A stretch of DNA of 5,652 nucleotides from an uncultured Atopobium sp. (GTDB lineage Bacteria; Actinomycetota; Coriobacteriia; Coriobacteriales; Atopobiaceae), in contig CALBBS010000140.1 of assembly GCA_937926845.1 (NCBI GenBank), forward strand, positions 1 through 5,652, written 5' to 3'. The position numbers and the translations under genes are program-made. The first letter of the stretch is position 1. Every line of letters begins with the position of its first letter. Of the stretch, positions 1 to 5,070 are shown piece by piece. A model generated the notes under the pieces. That model was not told the DNA's origin. It saw nothing but the letters and a program-made list of their open reading frames with translations, and searched no databases.

Positions 1-255
1 GGCACTCCGCAGCAGATTTCCAAGGTTGTCGAAACTGTAAAAGCTCAGCAAATCCCCGCAGTATTCTGCGAATCCACGGTAAGCCCCAAGGCAATGCAGC
101 AGGTAGCCGACGAGACGGGAGCTGTCCTCAAAACTGACGAGAAGAACATCTTGTACGTAGACTCCCTTTCGGAAGCCGACGGCCCCGTGCCCACCTATCT
201 TGACCTGCTGCAACATGATGCAGACGCAATCGTATCTGGTCTCATGGGAAGGTAA
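1..255 (+). CDS. Metal ABC transporter substrate-binding protein, C-terminal part (partial)
   Basis: The reading frame is open from the first base and gives the last 84 residues of a cluster A-I (TroA/PsaA/MntC-type) extracellular metal-binding protein; the N-terminus, lipobox and first two histidine ligands lie outside the window. Two conserved family segments are visible: AVFCESTV, whose Glu24 (fragment numbering) sits where PsaA and MntC have their Glu ligand, and YVDSLS, whose Asp54 matches the last Asp ligand. It ends with the usual DGP-PTYLDLL stretch and helix. In this family a Glu at the third ligand is typical of Mn/Fe-type proteins, while His there is typical of Zn/TroA-type ones, so manganese is my first guess. 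The ATPase gene starts 7 nt downstream, so the protein should deliver metal to the transporter encoded next. The family is clear; the metal is inferred. Confidence 0.9.
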   Translation, partial: GTPQQISKVVETVKAQQIPAVFCESTVSPKAMQQVADETGAVLKTDEKNILYVDSLSEADGPVPTYLDLLQHDADAIVSGLMGR

Positions 256-262
256 TTGTTCG

Positions 263-1015
263 ATGAATCTTTGTGTTTCGCAACTTTGCGCCTGGTACGA
301 GAAAAAAGACCGCGAGAAACCCGTCATTTATGACGTGAATTTCTCGCTTTCAACAGGAGATCTGTGCGCACTTGTTGGCGTCAATGGCGCCGGAAAATCT
401 ACGCTCTTCAAAGCACTGATGGACACCATCGCATGGGAGGGGTCACTTACTTGGGGTCAGCAACCTCTTTCACAGGCGCGCAAGCAGGGAAAAGTCGCTT
501 ACGTCCCTCAAACGGAGGCAATTGACGCGACGTTTCCGTTGCTCGTAAAAGACGTTGTTATGCAGGGTAGATATGTTCATCAGGGCTGGATGCGCATACC
601 TTCCACTCAGGACAAAGAGCTAGTTGCCCAGGCGCTTGAACGCGTTAACCTGGCCGACCTTGCAGATCGTCCGCTTGCCCAACTCTCGGGCGGACAAAGA
701 AAGCGTGTATTTGTGGCACGCGGAATAGCGCAAGCCGCTGAACTGGTATTTCTCGACGAACCGTTTGCGGGAGTAGACGCTCGCTCTGAGGCCATCATCA
801 CCGAACAGCTCAATAACCTCAGTAAAGAAGGCAAAACATTGCTCGTTTCAATTCACGACATCAATTTGGCTCAGCAAAAATTCCCGCTCTGCCTGGTCAT
901 CAATAAAACCATAACCGCGCAGGGTCCTTCGAAAGAAATTCTTTCTGGAGACGCCCTCCTGCATAACCTTGGTATTTCCGAAGATACTCACATTGAGGAG
1001 GTGCTCCATGCCTGA
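263..1015 (+). CDS. Metal ABC transporter ATP-binding protein
   Basis: A 250-residue cytoplasmic ATPase that powers metal import. All nucleotide-binding motifs are present in order: Walker A GVNGAGKST (39-47), Q-loop Gln83 in YVPQ, signature LSGGQ (141-145), Walker B LVFLDEP (161-167) and H-loop His198 in SIHD. The length is usual for MntB/ZnuC/TroB-type ATPases. I chose the ATG at 263 because GGAAGG (247-252) lies 10 nt upstream and the protein then begins directly with the first beta strand. An in-frame start at 200 would add 21 residues read from within the preceding gene, with a poor fit to the family. The gene follows the substrate-binding protein by 7 nt and overlaps the permease by 8 nt, so the three are surely one operon. 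Homology alone does not separate Mn, Zn and Fe. Confidence 0.95.
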   Translation: MNLCVSQLCAWYEKKDREKPVIYDVNFSLSTGDLCALVGVNGAGKSTLFKALMDTIAWEGSLTWGQQPLSQARKQGKVAYVPQTEAIDATFPLLVKDVVMQGRYVHQGWMRIPSTQDKELVAQALERVNLADLADRPLAQLSGGQRKRVFVARGIAQAAELVFLDEPFAGVDARSEAIITEQLNNLSKEGKTLLVSIHDINLAQQKFPLCLVINKTITAQGPSKEILSGDALLHNLGISEDTHIEEVLHA

Positions 1016-1844
1016 GGTAGACATTCTCCAATACGCATTCATGCAGCGAGCCCTCATCACCGGAATTGCAACCGCCATAGTCTGCGGGCTTTTGAGCTGC
1101 TGGATTACGCATATGGGATGGTCGCTCATGGGCGACGCCATCTCGCATTCTATTCTCCCAGGCGTGGTCATTGCTCACCTGCTGGGGCTTCCCTATCTGG
1201 TGGGAGCACTTGTGTTTGCTCTCATTACCGTGGTGTTGGTCGGACAAGTCAAAAAGAGCCAAATTGTGCGCCCCGATACTGCTATCGGCATTGTATTTAC
1301 AACGTTTTTTGCGTTAGGAACAGTTCTCATATCAAAGGTTCCAAGCCAAATTAACCTCTCACACATACTCTTTGGAAACCTTTTGGGGGTCACAACTCCC
1401 GATATGCTGCAAGTTCTTTGTATTGGCCTGCCTATTGCAATCCTACTCATCCTTAAAAATAAGGACCTGACCTTGCTTTCATTTGATCCCACGCAGGTTC
1501 AAGCAATCGGTCTTTCTACTAAAACACTCACTTCATTCTTGCTTGTTGCCCTAGCCCTCGCAATTGTCATATCGCTCCAGGCAGTTGGCGTCATTTTGTC
1601 AGTCTCGCTGCTTATTGTTCCGGGTGCCTGCGCAAGGCTTCTTACCAATCAGATGCGGCATATGCTCTGGATTTCTCCGCTTATTGCCACGGTTTGCGTT
1701 TTGATTGGAATAACAGGCAGTTATTACTTAGACGCCTCTTCTGGAGGAATGATTGGACTCACCCTCGGCGTGGTTTTTTGTATCATTTTTATACTAAAGA
1801 GTTTACCTAAGCTTACTTTTGGGCATATACTAGACAAGAACTAA
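1008..1844 (+). CDS. Metal ABC transporter permease (ABC-3 family)
   Basis: A 278-residue integral membrane protein with about eight or nine hydrophobic segments, matching ABC-3 family permeases (MntB/ZnuB/PsaC-like). Family hallmarks are MGDAISHSILPG (41-52), DTAIGIVFTTFFALG, HILFGNLLG, LLIVPGACARLLT and the late GSYYLDASSGG loop. Asp43 and His47 in the first hallmark correspond to the Asp/His pair reported to coordinate metal in the pneumococcal Mn permease (recalled, not aligned). The ATG at 1008 is chosen because GAGGAGGTG (995-1003) sits just upstream; a TTG at 969 in the same frame would add 13 residues from inside the ATPase gene. The start overlaps the ATPase stop by 8 nt, indicating translational coupling. 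It forms the transmembrane channel that works with the ATPase and binding protein. The next small gene begins 13 nt after its stop. Confidence 0.95.
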   Translation: MPEVDILQYAFMQRALITGIATAIVCGLLSCWITHMGWSLMGDAISHSILPGVVIAHLLGLPYLVGALVFALITVVLVGQVKKSQIVRPDTAIGIVFTTFFALGTVLISKVPSQINLSHILFGNLLGVTTPDMLQVLCIGLPIAILLILKNKDLTLLSFDPTQVQAIGLSTKTLTSFLLVALALAIVISLQAVGVILSVSLLIVPGACARLLTNQMRHMLWISPLIATVCVLIGITGSYYLDASSGGMIGLTLGVVFCIIFILKSLPKLTFGHILDKN

Positions 1845-1845
1845 G

Positions 1846-1853
1846 AAAGGAGG
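1846..1853 (+). promoter_or_regulatory. Strong ribosome binding site for the 46-residue protein
   Basis: AAAGGAGG, a nearly complete anti-16S match, lies 4 nt before the ATG at 1858 and directly after the permease stop. It is the main evidence that the very short downstream frame is translated. Confidence 0.8.
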
Positions 1854-1857
1854 ACCA

Positions 1858-1998
1858 ATGCATACACTCAACACATCAAAAGCCCAGCTCACGCACACAA
1901 CCCGCGCACAAAAGCTCTTGCACAGGCAAGCCTCAGCAGCTCTCAGAACATCCATTGGTCTTATGGTCGGAGCTCTTCTTATTGCGATGGTTCATTAA
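1858..1998 (+). CDS. Small single-helix membrane protein, last gene of the metal-transport operon
   Basis: A 46-residue protein beginning MHTLNTSKAQ. The first 31 residues are polar and basic, with four His, two Arg and three Lys and no Asp or Glu. Residues about 32-45 (SIGLMVGALLIAMV) form one short hydrophobic helix ending two residues before the stop, so it is probably a tail-anchored membrane protein with its basic part in the cytoplasm. It starts 13 nt after the permease stop, has an excellent ribosome binding site, and is followed by the operon terminator, so it is co-transcribed with the transporter. I do not recognise a family. A role as a small regulator or stabiliser of the transporter is possible from position alone; the four histidines might suggest metal contact but are not arranged in a known motif. 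Translation is likely; function is unknown. Confidence 0.65.
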   Translation: MHTLNTSKAQLTHTTRAQKLLHRQASAALRTSIGLMVGALLIAMVH

Positions 1999-2023
1999 GG
2001 CTTCATCTCATAAATCACCCAGA

Positions 2024-2070
2024 TTTGGCGAGAAACCCCCTCTATTCAAAGGGTTTCTCGCTAAATTTTT
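2024..2070 (+). terminator. Rho-independent terminator of the metal-transport operon, possibly also serving the convergent gene
   Basis: The arms 2024-2038 and 2051-2065 pair over 15 bp (core GCGAGAAACCC with GGGTTTCTCGC, one G-U pair) with a 12-nt loop, followed on the plus strand by TTTTT at 2066-2070. It lies 25 nt after the stop of the 46-residue gene. The convergent minus-strand gene stops at 2069, so its transcript also runs into this hairpin within a few bases. On that strand the exit side (AAATCTGGG) has no T-run, so termination there would be weaker. Confidence 0.85.
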
Positions 2071-2446
2071 ATATAAGTGTTTGAACGAGAATACCTACGG
2101 ATACTGACGCAAGGTTGGACAAGATTGAAAGAGTCCATGGGGTGTTGCTTACTCTTTTTACCTTGTAAATAAAACCTTCAACAGCAATAACAACCAGCTC
2201 AACAGTTATGACGCACGCCCAGTACTGAACGTCGTTAGCAACTACATCAACAAGGGCGCTTGTGATAAAAACAGCAATTGGATTAGTAAGCACTTGAGCA
2301 GCAACAACAATCAACAGTGCTTGATTGTCTTTAACGCCCAGCGATTTTGCGACAATAAGCTCAACAGTAATAGTCAGAATCAGACAAAACGCAAATATCG
2401 GAATAATGGTCATCAAATACGGCAATAAAAATGTTTGATCGTCCAT
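2069..2446 (-). CDS. Four-helix membrane protein with LTNP motif and buried glutamates, function unknown
   Basis: A 125-residue, strongly hydrophobic protein. Likely helices are about residues 11-33, 43-66, 74-96 and 104-123, with short polar links. Unusual features are acidic residues inside the helices (Glu29 in helix 1; Glu83 and Glu90 in helix 3, in VELVVIAVEGFIYK), the motif LTNP (53-56) in helix 2, and Ser-Asn (110-111) in helix 4. The ATG start is supported by AGAAGG (2456-2461), which lies within the end of the MFS gene; only 4 nt separate the two genes, so they are translationally coupled. I have an impression of similar LTNP/VE-x6-E membrane proteins in gut Gram-positives but cannot name a family. 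Buried charges next to a transporter suggest a partner subunit, ion path or helper; this is inference. The gene ends against the convergent terminator hairpin. Confidence 0.8.
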   Translation of the reverse strand: MDDQTFLLPYLMTIIPIFAFCLILTITVELIVAKSLGVKDNQALLIVVAAQVLTNPIAVFITSALVDVVANDVQYWACVITVELVVIAVEGFIYKVKRVSNTPWTLSILSNLASVSVGILVQTLI

Positions 2447-2450
2447 GCCA

Positions 2451-3752
2451 TTAGCCTTCTACTTGTTTGTCTTCAGCGTCAAGTTTGTCTTTAGCCACAG
2501 GATAGTCTTCAACTGAGAGTTTAACTTCACCTGTAAGCCCATCTTCAGTTGCAAGTTCTTCGGCCGGTTCGGATAGCCCTACCGTTAGAGCATCTTCCTC
2601 TGCAGTCTCAGCAACCTGTGCTGCTTGGAGCATGCGCTCATGTCCAAATGGACCCGTGACCACAGTGTCTTTGACCAGTGTAAGACCTACGCCCAATGCA
2701 AGTGCCGAGACCAAACTCATAGCAGAGAGCATCAATGGGTGCTCAATTCGGAATCCCAAAAGTGCAGGCAGCGCACCAACAGCTAGAGAGAAACTAGCCA
2801 GTCCAAACGCAGTGCCTTTTGCGTTAGGCAAGATATTTGCCAGAGATGCCAGCGTAATGGACATAGTAAAGTTGAAGAAAAATACACCCAGAAGGCCCAT
2901 AACCGGTATCTCCCATGAGGGAGCAAATAAAGTAGCTGCGACAATGAGCGAGAAGATCGCTGTAGTCCTGAAGCCAATACGATCAGCAACCACTCCACCA
3001 AGAGCTTTACCTGCAAATACGCCAAGGATGCTTAATACCAGTAAGAGCATCTCGCTCTTCCAAGGAAATGCCATAACCATGCCGACATAGCTTCTCAGCG
3101 CCACCACAAGGCTCAGCAGGACAATTGCAAGCAATGTATTGAACGAAAGCCTAGGAATATCAAACGAAACGTTATGCACGTTCCAGTACTTCTTGTTAAC
3201 CTTTTGTACTACAAGCGTGATAAGCGCACATAAGAACAACAGCACAAGCAGGGAAAACGCAATCTGAAGTCTTTCCATTTGAGCACTTTGTGTGCCTAAA
3301 AAGACTCCAATTGCACCAGTTGCAATAAAGATTCCCGAAGGTCCTGCATGTTTTTGCGAGATATTAAGGACGCTCAGTCCACCTGCACTATGGAAGAGTG
3401 CGTTTCCAATCGCAAGCAAAAGAATCGCAAGCCATTCGAGAAGGGCTATAGGGACCAGCGAAAGAATAACTCCAGCGCACACTAAAGCATACGAAAGTAA
3501 GGCGGCATAGGAGTTCTTATCCAGCTGATCCAGCGCGATTCCTATAGGTAGCTGCAGGGTAAAGGCAACTATGTCATACAGTAAAATACTTAGCGCAACA
3601 ACTTCCAGCGAACCCTGGCCAGACTCGCCCAACACTCGGCTTACGGCACAGAGCATTGAAGATACGCAGGCAAAGTCAACTACAAAGTGGCAAAGCGCAT
3701 ATGCAAACGTAGTGACTTCTTTTTTGGGAAGAATCTTCTGTGTTGTGGACAA
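2451..3752 (-). CDS. MFS transporter with long acidic C-terminal tail
   Basis: A 433-residue protein with about twelve hydrophobic segments in residues 15-361, typical of the major facilitator superfamily. The loop after the eighth helix carries GKALGGVVADRIGFRTT (248-264), the usual G-x-x-x-D-R-x-G signature, and the first half has the counterpart QLPIGIALDQLDKN. Helix 1 contains CHFVVDFAC and helix 4 GNALFHSAGG, where a buried His and Asp could bind substrate or protons. Residues about 362-433 form a hydrophilic tail rich in Glu and Asp, not usual for the family. The start is TTG, 4 nt after the stop of the upstream small gene; its ribosome site is a weak AGG inside the end of that gene, so expression probably depends on coupling. 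No earlier or better start exists, and the next Met (residue 33) is inside the first helix. It is likely a proton-driven exporter or importer; the substrate cannot be told from sequence. Confidence 0.9.
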   Translation of the reverse strand: MSTTQKILPKKEVTTFAYALCHFVVDFACVSSMLCAVSRVLGESGQGSLEVVALSILLYDIVAFTLQLPIGIALDQLDKNSYAALLSYALVCAGVILSLVPIALLEWLAILLLAIGNALFHSAGGLSVLNISQKHAGPSGIFIATGAIGVFLGTQSAQMERLQIAFSLLVLLFLCALITLVVQKVNKKYWNVHNVSFDIPRLSFNTLLAIVLLSLVVALRSYVGMVMAFPWKSEMLLLVLSILGVFAGKALGGVVADRIGFRTTAIFSLIVAATLFAPSWEIPVMGLLGVFFFNFTMSITLASLANILPNAKGTAFGLASFSLAVGALPALLGFRIEHPLMLSAMSLVSALALGVGLTLVKDTVVTGPFGHERMLQAAQVAETAEEDALTVGLSEPAEELATEDGLTGEVKLSVEDYPVAKDKLDAEDKQVEG

Positions 3753-3756
3753 GGTT

Positions 3757-3978
3757 TTACCTGCGACGCCTTATGATCATAATGAAGCCAATTACTGCCA
3801 CAAGAGTAGAAACTGCAGCCATGGCTAAGAAGCTAGATGATCTACCGATTCTTGGCGTATCAATAACATCAGCTAATGCGATAACGGGTAGCGCAATTGT
3901 CATGACAAAAGTGCTGGCAGCAAGCGCAATTTTTTGGGCTGAACCCAAACTAGAACGTAGATGACGATACAGTGACAT
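3757..3978 (-). CDS. Small exported protein: signal peptide, 12-residue segment, membrane anchor
   Basis: A 73-residue protein, first gene of a three-gene unit. Residues 1-16 are basic (Arg5, Arg8, Lys16); 17-35 are hydrophobic and end with ALA, giving a good signal peptidase I site after Ala36. What remains is a short segment, DVIDTPRIGRSS (37-48), then one hydrophobic helix (about 49-69) and a final RRRR. The mature protein would be a membrane anchor with about a dozen residues outside and a basic stop-transfer end inside. The tail resembles that of a sortase substrate but has no LPxTG. If the first helix is not cut it would be a two-helix hairpin protein. The ATG is backed by AAGGAGGT and a promoter just upstream, and the MFS gene begins 4 nt after the stop. 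No family is recognised; a small accessory subunit or marker for the MFS protein is a guess. Confidence 0.75.
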   Translation of the reverse strand: MSLYRHLRSSLGSAQKIALAASTFVMTIALPVIALADVIDTPRIGRSSSFLAMAAVSTLVAVIGFIMIIRRRR

Positions 3979-3981
3979 AGT

Positions 3982-3989
3982 ACCTCCTT
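3982..3989 (-). promoter_or_regulatory. Ribosome binding site of the 73-residue protein gene
   Basis: Read on the minus strand this is AAGGAGGT, a full Shine-Dalgarno match, 3 nt before the ATG. It fixes the start at 3978. The 12-nt context GAAGGAGGTACT is identical to that before the Pr6Pr-family gene (4873-4884). Confidence 0.8.
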
Positions 3990-4004
3990 CATCAACTTTT
4001 TAAT

Positions 4005-4033
4005 ATTTTACCAGCACACACGCCGCGTTCCAA
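4005..4033 (-). promoter_or_regulatory. Sigma-A-type promoter of the three-gene membrane unit
   Basis: Read on the minus strand: TTGGAA (-35, 4028-4033; 4 of 6 consensus bases), a 17-nt spacer, and TAAAAT (-10, 4005-4010; 5 of 6). The expected transcription start, about 3998, leaves a leader of about 20 nt containing only the ribosome binding site, so there is no room for a riboswitch or attenuator. The promoter lies just downstream of the hairpin terminator of the preceding minus-strand gene, which fits an independent transcription unit. No clear operator palindrome overlaps it. Confidence 0.7.
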
Positions 4034-4052
4034 ATGTACTCCCGTAAACGGT

Positions 4053-4133
4053 ATAAAAAGCGCCCGACAAGTGTGAACTGCCTCCCATTTCTTGGACATA
4101 AGAAATGGGAGGCAGTTCAATGTCAGGCACTTT
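4053..4133 (-). terminator. Long nested-hairpin terminator of the Pr6Pr-family gene
   Basis: In the minus-strand RNA the outer arms (4121-4133 and 4057-4069) pair over 13 bp and enclose a perfect 20-bp inner stem (4100-4119 with 4074-4093) with a 6-nt loop; the two stems are separated only by 1 nt on one side and 4 nt on the other. The structure ends with TTTTTAT (4059-4053), three of whose T residues are also in the stem. Two outer pairs are G-U on the minus strand but would be C-A mismatches on the plus strand, so the minus transcript is the one that folds. It lies 77 nt after the stop of the Pr6Pr-family gene and upstream of the next promoter. A stem of over 30 bp is much longer than usual. 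Confidence 0.7.
4074..4119. repeat. 46-bp near-perfect palindrome resembling joined insertion-sequence ends
   Basis: The two 20-bp arms (4074-4093 and 4100-4119) are exact inverted copies around the 6-nt spacer GGACAT. Each arm starts TGAACTGCCTCCCATTTCTT, and the left arm continues into TTGGACA. The pattern TG-ACTGC-CCC-ATT--TTGGACA reminds me of terminal inverted repeats of IS3-family (IS150 group) elements. It could be an internally deleted remnant or miniature element set into the loop of an older terminator. The flanking triplets, GTG before and ATG after, do not form an exact target duplication, so insertion is not proven. Confidence 0.45.
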
Positions 4134-4140
4134 ACAATCA

Positions 4141-4161
4141 ATTGAGGTTTTTCTCCTCAAT
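4141..4161. repeat. Small inverted repeat 3' of the Pr6Pr-family gene
   Basis: ATTGAGG (4141-4147) and CCTCAAT (4155-4161) are exact inverted copies with a 7-nt loop. On the minus strand the hairpin is followed by TGATTG, not a T-run, so it is not a terminator by itself. It may be a minor mRNA 3' structure or chance. Confidence 0.35.
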
Positions 4162-4209
4162 ACGTTAGGTTTAACCTTGCGGTCATCCCAGCTTTTAACC
4201 TTACTAAGA

Positions 4210-4869
4210 TTAGTTTTCAGCCTTCTTGATCTTCTCGCCAAGTTTTTCATCAATGACGACGTAGAGGTAGCCCAGGGCAACAAAGACAATAATCAGGATT
4301 ACAATGGTCAAAGCAACTGTTGGGACTCCTAGCTTGTCAAAGTCCATAAATCCATAAGGCCAGCGAGACTTCTCTTTAATCTGCACGCCAAAGCCCAGGA
4401 CCAAAACAATAATGTATGCAAAATACGTGAGTGGATACAAAGGCCAGATCAGAGGCTCTTTGAAGCCCATAGTTGGCTTCTCGTCAAAGAGCAGCCAGTC
4501 CAAAACGGCGCAGATAGGAATCACATCATGCAGAATAAAATTGTTGAACTTAAAGACGCCGTTAACAAAAACCTCGCCGTGATCAAGCAGGAAATAAGCT
4601 ACCAGGCCAGTTACGGTAATACCCAGCATAAGCGTGTGTTTGACCGTTGGCATCCATGGCTTCTGAGCGGTCTCGGGATGCTTGTAAGCCTGGAACAGTG
4701 CGCCCCAATAATAGGCAACAAGTAGCAGGTTAGAGATGTTGGTGAAGTAATACAAGAAAGAAACGCGGAAGTTCATTCGGAAGACGCCCGCAGAATCACA
4801 CAGCACAAAGGTGCCAATCACAGCAATAAACAGCTTGAAAATAAATGACGCTTTCTTAGATTTAATCAA
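4210..4869 (-). CDS. Pr6Pr family membrane protein
   Basis: A 219-residue protein with six hydrophobic helices at about residues 9-29, 38-58, 78-95, 110-128, 142-162 and 183-205, the layout of the bacterial Pr6Pr family, related to FAR-17a/AIG1-like proteins. Matching segments are YYFTNISNLL (40-49) at helix 2, His114 and the run up to LDWLLF (123-128) in helix 4, WPLYPLTYFAY (142-152) starting helix 5, and PYGFMDFDKLG (171-181) in the last loop. The biochemical role of the bacterial family is not established as far as I know; some eukaryotic AIG1/ADTRP relatives are lipid hydrolases. I chose the TTG at 4869, not the upstream ATG at 4926, because AAGGAGGT lies 6 nt before the TTG and would otherwise be inside the coding region, and the protein then begins IKSKKASF just before helix 1. 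It stands alone between two terminators. I see no clear promoter in 4884-4976. Confidence 0.88.
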   Translation of the reverse strand: MIKSKKASFIFKLFIAVIGTFVLCDSAGVFRMNFRVSFLYYFTNISNLLLVAYYWGALFQAYKHPETAQKPWMPTVKHTLMLGITVTGLVAYFLLDHGEVFVNGVFKFNNFILHDVIPICAVLDWLLFDEKPTMGFKEPLIWPLYPLTYFAYIIVLVLGFGVQIKEKSRWPYGFMDFDKLGVPTVALTIVILIIVFVALGYLYVVIDEKLGEKIKKAEN

Positions 4870-4875
4870 CGCAGT

Positions 4876-4883
4876 ACCTCCTT
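4876..4883 (-). promoter_or_regulatory. Ribosome binding site that sets the TTG start of the Pr6Pr-family gene
   Basis: AAGGAGGT on the minus strand, 6 nt before TTG at 4869. It decides against the longer frame beginning with ATG at 4926, whose extra 19 residues are basic and do not match the family. Confidence 0.8.
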
Positions 4884-4976
4884 CTGTAAAGCGAGAGGTC
4901 ACTGTAAACCTAGCGCGCCGCGACAAAAATACGTAATTCTCAGAGTTAACAGTTATGTTTCAAATGAAAAAGATTC

Positions 4977-5014
4977 AAAAAAATGCGGTCTTCTCACTTT
5001 TGGCGAGAAGACCG
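4977..5014 (-). terminator. Rho-independent terminator after the YgbA-family gene
   Basis: Perfect 10-bp arms, CGGTCTTCTC (4986-4995) and GAGAAGACCG (5005-5014), with a 9-nt loop. On the minus strand the stem is followed after 2 nt by seven T residues (4983-4977). It is 56 nt after the YgbA-family stop. The plus-strand side has no T-run, so it works in one direction. Confidence 0.9.
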
Positions 5015-5028
5015 TGAAATGGCGAGAA
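5001..5028 (+). repeat. Two direct copies of TGGCGAGAA
   Basis: The 9-mer occurs at 5001-5009, overlapping the terminator stem, and again at 5020-5028. Further copies are at 2026-2034, also in a terminator stem, and at 4232-4240 on the minus strand inside the Pr6Pr-family gene. Its role is unknown. Confidence 0.4.
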
Positions 5029-5070
5029 AATCGCAGATATCGAAGGTGTACAAGGCCAACCAGGACTGCG

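Noticed and set aside
848..1262. Overlapping minus-strand open frames opposite the ATPase/permease junction
   Set aside because: Both strands cannot be equally constrained here; the plus-strand genes have complete family motifs, and the minus frames show none.
2632..3090. 152-codon plus-strand open frame opposite the MFS gene
   Set aside because: It lies wholly antisense to a well-supported transporter, its product is a low-similarity Arg/Pro/Ser-rich string, and it has no ribosome binding site.
3757..3978. Sortase-anchored surface protein
   Set aside because: The helix plus RRRR tail fits, but no LPxTG-like motif occurs before the helix and there is no outside domain.
3991..4004. Riboswitch or leader regulation ahead of the three-gene unit
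   Set aside because: The promoter position leaves only about 20 nt of leader, too short for any known riboswitch.
4170..4202. Direct repeat TTTAACCTT at 4170-4178 and 4194-4202
   Set aside because: Only two 9-nt copies, AT-rich, just 3' of a gene and not placed at a promoter; probably chance.
4008..4289. 93-codon minus-strand frame across the hairpin and the end of the Pr6Pr-family gene
   Set aside because: It runs through a 77-bp hairpin, terminator and promoter, overlaps the real gene in another frame, and has no family features.
4528..4725. 65-codon plus-strand frame inside the Pr6Pr-family gene
   Set aside because: Antisense shadow of a conserved membrane protein.
4884..4976. Promoter for the Pr6Pr-family gene
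   Set aside because: One must lie here or upstream, but the best pairs (for example TTGTCG with TACAGT at 14 nt) have bad spacing or poor -10 boxes, so I do not call one.
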